Of a stretch of 64,000 nt of DNA, positions 11,753 to 23,303 are shown piece after piece. The stretch's first letter is position 1. The number at the start of each line of letters is the position of its first letter. Position numbers and translations under genes: made by a program. The notes under the pieces were generated by a model that had not been told where the DNA came from, ran no database searches, and was given only the letters and a program-made list of their open reading frames with translations. This DNA comes from Aegilops tauschii subsp. strangulata (Eukaryota; Streptophyta; Magnoliopsida; Poales; Poaceae), in assembly GCF_002575655.3 (NCBI RefSeq), contig NC_053037.3, positions 505,742,544 through 505,806,543 on the forward strand. The letters are read 5' to 3'.

Positions 11753-13146
11753 GGCCAACTCCACCGCGTGACCTCAAACAGACGTCCGTTTTGCCCGGAT
11801 TCTGTTCGTTTGGGTAGGGCAATGGGGTCGTATCCGGGCAGTTTCTGGGATGCGGTGGCCGTGCGCCCAACGCGCGGACGCATCCCGTCCGCATCCTGTC
11901 CGCGTACATTTTTCTTTGCAATCCCTTAACTTTTTTTCATCATTCATTTTTGGTACATGGGAATACATCACCAAATTTTGACTAGAAAATCAAGACAAAA
12001 AGAAACAAGTACCACAAGAATACATTTTAGAAGATATCCAACTTCCATAATTGCTCCTGTAAGTTGGATTAGTGCCTTCTCGATGCATTCATTGTTTATC
12101 TGCGGAGGAGGCTCGATCTTGCGTGCTTCTTTCATCTTATAGTCTAAAGAAGTAGAGGTTGCTTCCTCGCATCTAGTCTTATGTCTAGCCTCTAATCTAG
12201 CAACAAGTGCACTAGTCTCATCTCTAGCCTCTATGCTAGCTAAAAGTGCATGAACATCTACTAAATTGCACTCTATCAATATATCGATGTACTCTTCTTT
12301 TCAATACCAAAACTTGCATCCATGCTACACAATAAATTTTAAGTTAGCACAACTAGTCGAATCTAAGAGCACAACCAAAGCTAAAAAGAGCACACACCCC
12401 ATCCTTTAAGCAATTGATGAACACCCATCCGGGATGTTCCGGCGTTGTAGACACGCAGCGCACGACCTTCATTGGGCAGTGGTCGCACTTAATGAGTGGC
12501 AACGGTGCGCCGACAAGCTTTTGGCCTAGCACCGAGCCCGGCCGACCGCCATTCGTGTATCTGCCGGCGGACCACCGACGGTGTAGATCCGAGCGGCTAG
12601 AGGAGGAGCCACTGCCTGCATGCGGCCTTGCGGCCCTGCCAGGGCCTTCCGGCCCGGTGCCCGGCTAGTCCATGGCACGGCGCAGCCTCCCACAGCCGGG
12701 CGAGCTCAAGACCGACCGGATCCGCCCCAAATCAGGCCGACGGGTGCGCAAATCAGGTGGCCGTGGTTGGGTAGCTCGGGGGCACCGAGGGGAAGGGGCT
12801 GGGCGAGCGCGCGTCCGAGCTGCACAGCTGCAATGGCGGTGGCGAGGGGAAGAATGGGGAAGAGTGGAGAAGAGTGAAAAAGAGTGGAGGGGGTGCGGCC
12901 AGAGGGAGGGACGGGCGGATAGAAAAAGGCGTCCGTGTGCCACTGACGGGCGGGCCAGGGGAGGACACGCGCAGACGGCCCGCCCGTCCGCGTGCTATCC
13001 GTTTCACCTCAAAAGCGGCGCAAATTTGAACCGGGGATGGGTCGAAAGCGGACAAAAAGTCCGTTTATGCCGCGCGCTGGGCCGTCTGATTCTTCCATTT
13101 TACCCAAACGGACGCATTAGAATGGGGTCGCGGGGTGGAGTTGGCC
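11753..13146. mobile_element. PIF/Harbinger-like TIR element with GRF-gene cargo (copy 1), 1394 bp
   Basis: Ends are inverted: GGCCAACTCCACC at the left and GGTGGAGTTGGCC at the right. TTA sits on both sides (11750-11752 and 13147-13149), the 3-bp target duplication of PIF/Harbinger transposons. No DDE transposase frame is present, so it is non-autonomous. Its interior holds a GRF zinc-finger gene remnant on the minus strand (11968-12673). A near-twin of 1393 bp lies inverted at 51797-53189. GC-rich from 12600 to 13146. The 243-codon + strand frame through 12672-13403 crosses the right end and is not a gene. Confidence 0.85.
11968..12673 (-). pseudogene. GRF-type zinc-finger/coiled-coil/TM protein, broken (copy 1)
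   Basis: Exon 1 runs from ATG at 12673 to 12398 and exon 2 from 12324 to 11968, with a GT...AG intron between them. Exon 1 gives a serine-rich N-terminus and the motif LPLIKCDHCPMK followed by STTPEHPGWVFINC. Exon 2 opens GCKFWY, which completes the GRF-like cysteine pattern. Then comes a helical segment (LVDVHALLASIEARDETSAL) and a C-terminal hydrophobic helix (CILVVLVSFCLDFLV). Two nonsense codons break it: TAG at codon 3 (12665-12667) and TGA in the exon-2 WYWEEE motif, both where the twin copy or the motif has TGG. The zinc-binding cysteines are kept here, unlike in copy 2. It sits entirely inside the TIR element. GRF domains bind single-stranded nucleic acid in known proteins; no role can be assigned here. 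Confidence 0.75.
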
Positions 13147-13646
13147 TTAGTAAGCCGACGCGGTGGGCCTTCCTTCATCCGACCGAGGTCACATGCGGCG
13201 CGACGCCGACTCGCTCCACGCTTCCCGGTTCCCGGTTCCTCCCACACCCCGCGTCTCACCCCCATCCGCTGCGCGCACCCCGAACGGCAGCACCGCGTGT
13301 GGCCGGGTCCGCTCTCCCCGGCAATCGATCCTTTTCCCATCTTTTCCTTCTCGTGCGGCCGTGCCCATCTCGGGTTCTCGACCGGCCACAGCCCACAATC
13401 TGATGGCTGATGCCGCCGTCGCCGTGGCGTGTGGGCGCTAGGAGTAGGACACAGCAGCCAGCAGCGCACGGGCACTTGGGAGTCTGGAGCACCCAATCCC
13501 TACAGGCTCCGGTCCGGTGCCCCACGAAAAACACCAGTCACCGCGTGGCGCAATAATTCCCGAGCGTATCGCTGTCCTCCATCATCCATCCATCCACGGC
13601 GGGCGTCTCACTCCCACCCCGCACACTGACTGACACTGCCTCTGCA

Positions 13647-13657
13647 CTCTATTTAAG
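13647..13657 (+). promoter_or_regulatory. TATA-like box of the beta-galactosidase gene
   Basis: CTCTATTTAAG lies about 60-70 bp upstream of the ATG at 13717, inside a GC-rich stretch. The promoter begins directly after the Harbinger-like element ends at 13146, so only about 500 bp separate the transposon from the likely transcription start. Confidence 0.55.
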
Positions 13658-13716
13658 CCACCACCGGCGCGCCGTACACACGTCGCCACGCCTCCGCCCC
13701 CGCCTCGGCTCTAGCC

Positions 13717-16700
13717 ATGGCCGCCGTCGCCGGTCCTCGGCTGCTCCCATGGCTCCTGCTGCTGCATCCGTTGCTCGTGGTCGCCGCCGCCGCCGCGTCC
13801 GGTGTGACGTACGACCACCGCTCCCTCGTCATCTCCGGCCGCCGCCGCCTGCTCATCTCCGCCTCCATCCACTACCCCCGCAGCGTCCCCGCGGTACGCC
13901 CCTGCCCCTCCCCAGCACATACATTAGCAGGACAGCGCCAGTGGTGGTGACCTCGTCTGCTGCGCGTGCTCGCAGATGTGGCCCAAGCTGGTGGCCGAGG
14001 CCAAGGACGGCGGCGCCGACTGCATCGAGACCTACGTCTTCTGGAACGGCCACGAGACCGCCCCCGGCAAGGTCCGCCCGCCGCCGCGATGCTTCAAATT
14101 TTCGTGATGCATTTAGTCTGTTCTTCACAAACCAGGGATTGCAGTACTACTTCGAGGACCGGTTCGACCTGGTGCAGTTCGCGAGGGTCGTCAAGGACGC
14201 CGGGCTCTACCTCATGCTGCGCATCGGCCCCTTCGTCGCCGCCGAGTGGAACTTCGGGTCCGCTTCCTTCCCTTTCACTGTCTCTGTCTTGGTGCAGCTC
14301 TACATATTTGCTGTCATCTCGTTTCTGTGGGAACTTGTTCAGCTATGTGTGTGGGTTTCAGGGGCGTGCCTGCGTGGTTGCATTACATACCTGGAACGGT
14401 GTTCCGGACGAATAACGAGCCATTCAAGGTGAGGGTGGCTTGTGAATTATATAGTGTCTTGTGGTAAGTTTTGCCGGTTTGGGTGATAACCCAAGCGACA
14501 CTCACTATTATGCAGTCTCACATGAAGAGCTTCACGACGAAAATCGTCGACATGATGAAGAAAGAGCGGTTTTTCGCTTCGCAGGGAGGGCACATCATCC
14601 TAGCTCAGGTTGTGATTCCAGTCAACTTTGAGATCGATGTTCGTCAGAATTGACAGGTTCAGATTGTCTGAAACTAAATATGTGCTTTCCAGATTGAAAA
14701 CGAGTATGGATATTATCAACAAGCGTATGGAGCTGGTGGCAAGGCATATGCAATGTGGGCAGGTAGTATGGCTCTGGCGCAGAACACCGGCGTCCCTTGG
14801 ATCATGTGCCAGCAGTACGATGTTCCTGATCATGTGGTTAGTTTCTCATTCAGTGCCTTATGTTGTAGGAGTATGCAACAGTTAAGACATGGATTGCCTC
14901 ATCATACATATTTTCACTCAAATTGCATCGTATGCCATCAATTTTTTTTGAATGACCAGCCCAACTGCAATTCTTTTTGTTATTGGTGTATTTTATGAAT
15001 TATGGCTTGCTCCTGAAATTGTGTTCTAATTGAGGGCCATTACAATAGGTAAAACACTAAACAGCAGATCATCAGTAGATGTAGCTTCTCCCGCAAAAAT
15101 AAAAATAAAAATAAAAATCAGTAGATGTAGCTTCGTTATTGATAACATAGAGCTAGTGCTGCTCTTGCCCCTTAGGAATCAGGACTGTAAGAGTGCACTT
15201 GCACAAATAGTCATGGTTATATCTTCATAAAAAATTCATTGTTATGTGATTAGCAGCATCTTGATATCTATACATGCATGAGCTTGGTAATTGATGCAAT
15301 TGACGAGTTCTTTTGGGGCAAAGCTATTCACTGACGCAACTGACATTTGCAGATAAACACCTGTAATTCATTCTACTGCGATCAATTCAAGCCAAATTTG
15401 CCAACCCAGCCAAAAATTTGGACAGAGAATTGGCCAGGATGGTAATGCATTTGACACACTTTCATTAGTAACCAATTATAATTTACAGTTACTTCTGCTA
15501 TTTTTCATAACACGTTATGGAAAGCATCTCCTGCATCTTATTTATTTCCATTTTTGTTTAGGTTCCAGACTTTTGGTGAAAGTAATCCCCACAGACCCCC
15601 TGAGGATGTTGCATTTTCTGTTGCACGGTTTTTTGGGAAAGGTGGCAGCGTTCAGAATTACTATGTGGTATTGCTTTGTGCATAGTTCATATTCTAGCTT
15701 TTCTTGTATTATAACTTCACAAGGGATACCACATCTCATATTCTAACTTGGCAAAGACACTCCAATATTACGGTCAAATATCTGAAATCATATTCAGTTG
15801 ATACTTGATAGGGTAACTGATGATGATGATTTTTTTATTGATTGGAAACTGATGATGATTTCATTGTACTGAAAATTGACCAAGTCTTCATTGTCCTTTT
15901 GAAGTACCATGGTGGAACGAACTTTGATCGTACTGCTGGAGGGCCGTTCATTACAACTAGCTATGACTATGATGCACCAATTGATGAATATGGTTAGGCT
16001 CTATTGATCTTGGGTCCATCAATAATCTTGTGCCTAGAACCATCTGAACATTGTTCCTTGATCTGGATTTCAGGCCTTAAGCGATTTCCAAAATGGGCAC
16101 ATCTGAAGGAGCTTCACAAATCTATAAAATTGTGTGAACATAGTCTGCTTTTTGGAAACTCAACGTTACTCTCTCTTGGACCTCAACAAGAGGTAAGCTT
16201 TATTGCCTTCTGTTGGGTTATAATTGATCTAACGCTGCACCAACCCAGTTATGTGATACACTTACATCTACATGCTTGTTCTCTTTTTAGTCTGAAACTA
16301 AGTAGTAAAATCTATCTCTGTTGTAAATAGCACCTTGTGTTTACATGATACACGCTGCTTTATATATAGCCCACGTATTGACTACATCATTAAGTCAACC
16401 TCAACCTGTGCTAATATCAACTTCTGCTTGCAGGCTGATGTTTACACTGATCACTCAGGAGGATGTGTTGCATTCCTGGCTAACATTGATTCAGAAAAGG
16501 ACAAAGTTGTCACTTTCAGGAACAGACAATATGATCTTCCTGCTTGGTCAGTTAGCATCCTACCTGACTGCAAGAATGTGGTTTTCAACACTGCAAAGGT
16601 ATTTGATTTTCCTTTTAATGGGTTTCAGAATAAAACACATTCAGCCTTGTTTAAATGAACATCGTTCTTCTGAGAAAATGAAACAGAAAATAACAGAAGA

Positions 16701-19506
16701 AATGAAAAGGAGAAAAGTATAGCTCACGACTAGCTCACAATATGGTTCCTCAGAAAAGTGTATAGCCAACATCAGATTATTCAATGCTTAACTGAGAAAC
16801 ACGATATTTAGCTCACGACTCTCTCTTATTACTTCGGTTCTTGATGATTGATCATCTTCAGGTTCGATCTCAAACTTTGATGGTGGACATGGTTCCGGAA
16901 ACTTTGCAAGCATCAAAACCTGATCAGTGGAGCATTTTCACAGAGAGAATCGGCATTTGGGATAAAAATGACTTCGTACGAAATGAATTTGTGGACCATA
17001 TTAATACAACAAAAGACTCTACTGATTACCTGTGGCACACTACAAGGTTCGTCTACTACAGGCTGTATCATGTATTCTTAGTATGTTGATAATCTTTTTT
17101 GGTATCAACTAAAGAGGGGAGGTCTTAGTGCTATTTATGTTCTAGTATATTTTGTTCTGTACCATCCTAAGCACTTCCAGTTCTGTACGTGACCCATTCT
17201 TTGAATGAAATTTGCAGTTTTGATGTGGACAGAAATTATCCTGCAAGTGGGAACCATCCCATTCTTAATATCGGCTCCAAAGGCCATGCTGTTCACGCTT
17301 TCCTGAATAATATGCTCATAGGTCTGTTCTTTACTCACTTTACACTGAGAGATAGTGTTTGTGCAGTTCTAATTCAGCCTATATTGCTCTTTGGGGTATA
17401 AACATTTTTTGTATGGTCAAAATATATCTTAAGAAGTAGAGAGGTTGTTATAACAACTCTTCAGAGGGTGGTTGAATCATACGTCGTCAGCAGCATCTCT
17501 GACCCTTGGATACTAGTTCTTTACAATCTACAGTTCTCTTCAGTTTGAGTTGCTCTGTCATCACACTTACCTTCCATAGATGTCTTTCTCAGGTAGTGCA
17601 TATGGTAATGGCTCAGAATCAAGTTTCAGTGTGCAAATGCCCATCAACTTGAAGGCTGGGAAGAATGAAATTGCACTACTGAGCATGACTGTTGGATTGA
17701 AAGTAAGCTTCTCTACCTGTACAAACGATTTAACATTGCATTATATGTATGCTTTTCTTTACATGCCCATGCTATTTTTATGTGCATATATATGCAGTTT
17801 ACACACTTTTGAGAAGATCAGCCTACGGCCCTTCGTTAACTTCTACTATGTACTAGTAGCAGGTCACATGAAAGTTAAAACTGCTTATCTTATTGTAACT
17901 TTATGCACTTTCTAAGAGTGCAGGACCCTATTATGAATGGGTGGGAGCTGGCCTTACAAGTGTGAACATCTCTGGAATGCAAAATGGAACGATGGACTTG
18001 TCTTCAAACAATTGGGCATACAAGGTACTGTCATCAATATTCTTCATATGGAAACTTCTATTGAGAACTCAATTTGGAAGCAGATTGTATTTCTTAGCTA
18101 CTTATATGTTTTGACTCCTGATTTTTATGTCCAGAATTTTGCATAATCGAGATGAGTGTGTTTGTTATGTATTTGTTGGTAGATTGGGTTGGAAGGTGAA
18201 CACTACCGTTTATTTAAGCCCGATCAAGGGAATAACCAAAGGTGGAGGCCACAATCTGAGCCACCAAAACATCAGCCTTTGACATGGTACAAGGTAACAT
18301 CTTATGATCTTTACTCTCGATGATTTCTTCACTTTTTTTTTTTTGGAAAAGGATGGTTTCTTCACATCATTACGTGTACCAATCCAATGTACTTCCTAGG
18401 TGAATGTTGACGTTCCACAAGGAGATGACCCAGTTGGGCTAGACATGCAGTCCATGGGGAAAGGCCTGGTTTGGTTGAATGGAAATGCCATAGGGAGGTA
18501 CTGGCCCAGGACAAGTCCTACTGATGACAGGTGCACTCCGAGCTGCGACTACAGAGGGAAATTTTCTCCAAACAAGTGCAGGGCTGGATGTGGAAAGCCG
18601 ACTCAAAGATGGTACCGTGACCGACATTTGGCACAGCTCACCATCCTAATTATGTTATGCCATTGTTCTCTTGTGTCTCACATTTCTGTTTCACTTCTGA
18701 ACAAAGGTACCATGTCCCAAGGTCATGGTTTCACCCATCAGGGAACACCCTTGTGGTCTTTGAGGAGCAGGGTGGGGATCCCACGAAGATTACATTCTCG
18801 AGAAGGGTCGCGACAAGTGTTTGCTCCTTTGTCTCGGAGAATTATCCTTCCATAGACTTGGAGTCCTGGGATAAAAGCATCTCAGATGAAAACCCATTAG
18901 CAGCAAAAGTACAGCTGTCTTGCCCCAAGGGCAAAAACATCTCTTCAATCAAGTTTGCGAGCTTCGGAGACCCCAGTGGAACTTGCAGATCCTACCAACA
19001 AGGAAGCTGCCACCATCCAGACTCTCTATCTGTTGTTGAGAAGGTAACATTTCCGGTTTCTCGACGTAAAATCGCACCCGATTCTTATCCGGGACTCGAT
19101 AGGCATCAAATCTGGCGTAGGAGTGTTGATGCACGTGGATTTGGATCGGTGCACATGAATCTAGTCTTGGAATTCCATGGCTGTCAGCTCTGACTTTCCA
19201 GGCTTCAGTAATGCTGCAACTGGGAACAGATTAGACATGTAGCAGGTTTTAACATTCCATTTCCAGGCTAACATGCGTGCCATGCGAGTCGTGTCTAAGG
19301 GCTGTTTCTGGATCATCATTGCATAGAGATCTAAGATTTGATTGACCAGACAAAAGTTTGTATATTTCCTGAGCAGTCCTTTTTATTCTCTGCAGGCCTG
19401 TCTGAACATCAACAGCTGCACAGTTTCGCTGTCAGACGAGGGATTCGGAGAAGATCCATGCCCTGGCGTCACCAAAACACTTGCCATTGAAGCAGACTGT
19501 TCTTAA
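13717..19506 (+). CDS. BGAL: Beta-galactosidase (GH35), 19 exons, intact
   Basis: Secreted GH35 beta-galactosidase, which removes terminal beta-galactosyl residues from cell-wall polysaccharides or glycans. Exons: 13717-13893, 13976-14071, 14145-14257, 14362-14428, 14516-14608, 14693-14836, 15353-15441, 15562-15667, 15905-15992, 16074-16192, 16434-16598, 16862-17046, 17218-17321, 17593-17702, 17917-18024, 18183-18293, 18400-18611, 18707-19043, 19396-19506. All introns are GT...AG; the sum is 2535 bp (844 codons plus TAA). Residues 1-27 are a signal peptide. ILAQIENEYG holds the acid/base Glu (about 186) and WTENWPGW the nucleophile (about 255). Residues about 764-844 form a galactose-binding lectin (SUEL) domain ([17 protein letters not shown]). 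The start is chosen for its signal peptide and good context (AGCCATGGCC). One oddity is TNFDRT near 303, where relatives have TNFGRT. I recall it as nearest to rice BGAL6-type enzymes, from memory only. Confidence 0.95.
15071..15134 (+). repeat. Tiny A-rich insertion with 18-bp direct repeats in intron 6
   Basis: The 18-bp sequence ATCAGTAGATGTAGCTTC occurs at 15071-15088 and again at 15117-15134. The 28 bases between are TCCCGC followed by (AAAAAT)n. This is the footprint of target-primed reverse transcription: a target duplication around a 3' tail with almost no body. Confidence 0.7.
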
Positions 19507-20139
19507 TCCGTGAGTTCTACTCAGCTGAGGGTTCCACCACTACAAATCTGCTCGTCGAAAATCAAGTTCGGAAGCTGCAGTGCTGGTTTGCTTTTACGCA
19601 ATATGACAACCTGGAAGTGGAAGGCTACCTTGATTTAGGTTCAGATTTCTTTTGAGCATCTTGATGTTAGCCTTTGTTTCGTCGAGTTCTCGTGATGGAC
19701 GATGCCATGGTGCTATTCAGGATGCTGGCCATATGAGCAAATGCGTTGCGTCTCAGGCTCGTTATACCTAATGTGGCCATGAGTTCAAACCACGAGCAAG
19801 CAAACTACCACGAAGCATATTTTACAACGCATCATGAACCTCCTATATCAATGCTGATGTACTGTGAGGAATCTCTTGCTTAATTAAGGCCAGTTCTGTC
19901 AGGTTCAGTTCACACATTTTCCCCCCTATCGTATTCCCATTCTTCCGTACGTTGGGTTGTTGCTCTCTTTGGTTGACTCATTGACAGCAGATGTAGATCA
20001 CATCACGCTCACATGCAGGGCGACATCTGAGCTAACAGACAGAATCATTCGTCCCAACTCTTGGACCGAGCTTCAAATATTCCACATCGTACGTACGTAC
20101 GTGCATGTGGCACGTATTCTGTACACATGTGATCTTAAC
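19507..20139 (+). other. 3' flank and probable 3' UTR of the beta-galactosidase
   Basis: No further coding frame. A 40-bp segment (GCATATTTTACAACGC...) at about 19817-19857 recurs with three or so changes at 21899-21940. No clear poly(A) signal can be chosen by eye. Confidence 0.5.
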
Positions 20140-21476
20140 GCTAAGCATCTGACGGAAGCTTTCAGACTCTTCCCCAAACTGACAGACAAACATCTTATAT
20201 AGCATGTAAAGTTCAGATTCTTCTTCAGTAAAGTCATCAGGTTGGCGGAGTATAACCAGAATTTTTGCCGAGGCATCTGGGTTGTTGCAGAAGATTGTCT
20301 GCATTTAGAGGCTTGTCAAGCAAGCCTTAAAAGTGCACCAGTATTATCATCATCTCTGACAGTGAGGCCACCAACTCGTTGTAGCTATAAGATTGGCCAG
20401 GCTGTTCAACTGACAACCGCCATTCTTTTCTTAATCACAGGCATGGTGGACCAGTATTACGGAATAAGATGGTACCGAGTGTGTCTCGTATACTACGTAC
20501 GACTGTAGCCTACTACTTGGATCGTCCGGCCATCTCTTTTGGTCTGGGAGACATCACCAGGAGACAAAATACAAGCCAGTAATCAATACCCAGCGTGCTG
20601 TGTGTATATATACGTCCTAACAGTGCAAGCTTTGGACGATTCGGCATACGTATATACATGTGGGGACTACCATACCGTACTGTATATGATTGCTATATAC
20701 TCCCTCCGTAAACTAATATAAAAGCGTTTAGAATACTAAAGTAGTGATCTAAACGCTCATATAGTAGTTTACAGAGGAAGTATGTCCCATCTGAAGCTGG
20801 CGCAAGAGAAGATGATAAGGCTCCCAATTGCAACAAGAAAATAATGCCTCCAGCAGTCCCAACGGCCTATCAGGGTTTTTTTCATTAAGAAATTTAAGCT
20901 TCTTGTCTTTGTTATTTGTTCAAAAGTTCAATCAACCATTCCTGCTGTCGTCTGAACCAATCAAGCTCTCTCTTTTGCAGAAAGTTCTTGTGAGGAATAT
21001 ATACATTTTTGTTCTTGTAAAATAATGTATAGGGTTTCTAGCTAGTGCAGAATTTGGAGGATCTAGGCAGAATGGCAGCTGGATTATATGATTATATCTA
21101 TCCTCATCTGCCGACACTACAGTGAGAGGGAGATTTTTATATATGATGATGGATGTCGTGTACTGATGTTGAATTCATCCATGAGTGGTCGTCTCTCTCG
21201 CACCGGTTTCCAACAAAGACGTGCGGGAAAATGAAATCCAAACCCAGAAAACGAAAGAAAGCAAAGCGACTCAAGTGTCAGCCGCACTGTTGAGTTACCA
21301 TGCAGCTGCGATAAGGACGCGAGATGGCCAGGTGAGGTGAGCGCGCGCCAAACTGTCATCAAGCTGCTCTAACCCTGTTGATTAGTGTTGATAAGTGACG
21401 TAGCGGGAGAATCCAATCATGCCGTCCCTCCCAGCTCCTGACCTGGAGTTCAGTTTCTCAAGTGACACTATTCTAA
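20140..21476 (+). repeat. Duplicated 3'-flank segment, copy A
   Basis: Closely similar to 54497-55954 (copy C) over its length: shared landmarks include CTAAGCATCTGA, GGGTTGTTGCAGAAG, GGAATAAGATGGTACC, CAGCAGTCCCA, AGGATCTAGGCAGAATGGC and CAATCATGC near the end. The adjoining part, 21509-21706, recurs at 29174-29590 (copy B). No gene is recognised in it. Copies differ by discrete transposon insertions described separately. Confidence 0.85.
20700..20780. mobile_element. Stowaway MITE, 81 bp
   Basis: Left end CTCCCTCCGTAAAC and right end GTTTACAGAGGAAG are inverted, flanked by TA on both sides (20698-20699 and 20781-20782), the Tc1/Mariner target. The interior TCTAAACGCT/AGCGTTTAGA is also inverted. 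Copy C has the uninterrupted empty site at about 55246-55254 (GCTATATATG), proving an insertion. Confidence 0.9.
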
Positions 21477-21943
21477 TCTAAGCACGGCCTTTACAGGTTC
21501 CTGTAGGACAAGGCAGGTCAAGAACATAAGCTCTGTCAGCAAAACGCAAAAGGCCAAAGCGGGATGAAAACGCCACACGACCTACTTAAGGTAGATATGG
21601 CAGATAATAATAAAAATACCTTGGTTGATAGGCTCCCAACGCTGTTGCTCCGCACATGGCGACACCTTTTTCATGATTGAGAATGCACTGTTGTTGTTCA
21701 GGAACAATGGCCCGTAAGCGGGAAAACCTTTTTATTGTGTACCACCCCCTTCATCTAGAAATACTTATTGAAGAAATAAATGTATTTAAATGTATTTTAG
21801 TTCTAGATTTACGTATTTTTATCCATTTCTTCGACAAATATTTCTGGACGGAGGGAGTACTATATATTACATCTAACTGACAAATACAAATCATAAAGGC
21901 ATATTGTACAACGCATCATGAACGTCCTATATCAATGCCCCCC
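21477..21943 (+). other. Continuation of the duplicated flank with a degenerate MITE end
   Basis: 21509-21706 pairs with 29174-29590. From about 21752 to 21857 the sequence ends in GGACGGAGGGAG before TA and contains inverted halves (CTAGAAATA... and ...TATTTCTGG), a diverged Stowaway-like element without a clean left end. 21899-21940 repeats 19817-19857. A C-run at 21941-21950 marks the junction with the transposon cluster. Confidence 0.6.
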
Positions 21944-23303
21944 CCCCCTTGCTGCCGCTCTTGGTCTCCGGATCGTCGCCGTGTACACGTGTGCGCCGTC
22001 GTCGCAGGTCTCCGCCGCCGTCAACGGGAATCGTCTCCGCCGTTGCCGCCGTAGCGAGCCATCACCAAATTAGGGTATGGATCGACCCCTTTGTGCAATT
22101 TCCATTCTCCGATTCAATGCACAAAGTTAATGCCTATATTCGTGCCACGATTGAAAGCTTCCCATCCACACGAAAACTCCTCTAGATTAGATTTGATGCA
22201 AAATCTTAGGGTTAGGTTTCCGCCGAACTCATCTCGAACAGATCGAAATGAAGTTTTCGGTCCCACCGATTGGCCTTGGCCATTGCACTAAGTACAACTC
22301 GGTCTGACCGAAACGTACTGATCGGTGAGACCGAAAGCAATTTCTCAGTGAAACCCTAGCATCAGCTCACTTACCTTCTAGAAGCAACCCTGAGGATAGA
22401 GAAGAGTCTGGCCAACTTGACTAAGAATCAGGATAGCTTAGGGAGAATTATTGAGAGCAAGATGTATGACCTAGATGTGAAGGTCACATAGATTCAGACT
22501 ACAATTGAGAAGCTGAGGGATGATGCTGAGGACAATGATGACAGACCCACTATAGACAGATTCCAGACTTCAATTGCAGATTTGAGACCAGCTCATTCTG
22601 CTCCTACCACCACAGCCACAGTTGCTCCTCCAGTATCTACTCCACCTGCTCCACAGACTTCAGCAGAAGCATTTGCAGATGGACTCCTCTCAACGCTGTC
22701 TACGCACACCGGAGCTACAAGCCAGAAGACCCCTTCAGGAGCTCCCAGAGATCGTGCCTAGAGTGCCGCATAGCACTATACGTTTTCAAACTTTTTGGTA
22801 ACTTGTTGCCAAGGGGAGAAAGCGTATAGATCATAGGCTTCGAGAGAGAGAGAGAGAGTGACTTTTGCTTTCTTTGTTGGTTTTATTTGCCGTGCTAGTT
22901 TGGTTTGTCTGGTTGTTGCTACTTGATGCTACATTTGTGTTATGCTCGTGAGATACTTTATGTGATCACGTGTTTGATCATACTATGCTTAATGTGTGCA
23001 TGCATGATTATGTCTATGATTATTTGTGTATGATCAATCACTTGTATGGTTGGTGATGAATGCATGTTACTTAATTCTTATCATTTTGTGCGCTCCACCA
23101 AGATGTATGTGACATGAAAGAGTGACCCATGATCCTAATCGATTGTGCATTTGCATTCAAACGCAAATTTTAAATAATGCACAAATTTAGGGGGACCTCT
23201 TGCTTATCACATACTTCTCAAAGCGGCGATGTATTTCATTCATATTATCATTTGTCGAAGATTTGATCTATATGTTATCATCAATTCCCAAAAAGGAGGA
23301 GAT
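21944..23303 (+). mobile_element. Internal 3' part of a Copia-type LTR element, degenerate
   Basis: Lies directly upstream of an LTR start and ends in a polypurine tract (AAAAAGGAGGAGAT at about 23290-23303). A degenerate frame near 22385-22760 (ESKMYDLDVKVT, stop, then a proline/threonine-rich tail) sits where SIRE/Maximus-type elements have a region after pol. A (GA)n run lies at 22841-22858. The left part, including gag-pol and the 5' LTR, is missing. Confidence 0.6.

Noticed and set aside
12672..13403. 243-codon + strand frame
   Set aside because: Runs antisense to the GRF gene, crosses the end of the Harbinger-like element and enters the beta-galactosidase promoter. Composition only.
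17911..17930. Alternative acceptor GTGCAG for beta-galactosidase exon 15
   Set aside because: It breaks the phase; the TCTAAG acceptor keeps the frame into [12 protein letters not shown].
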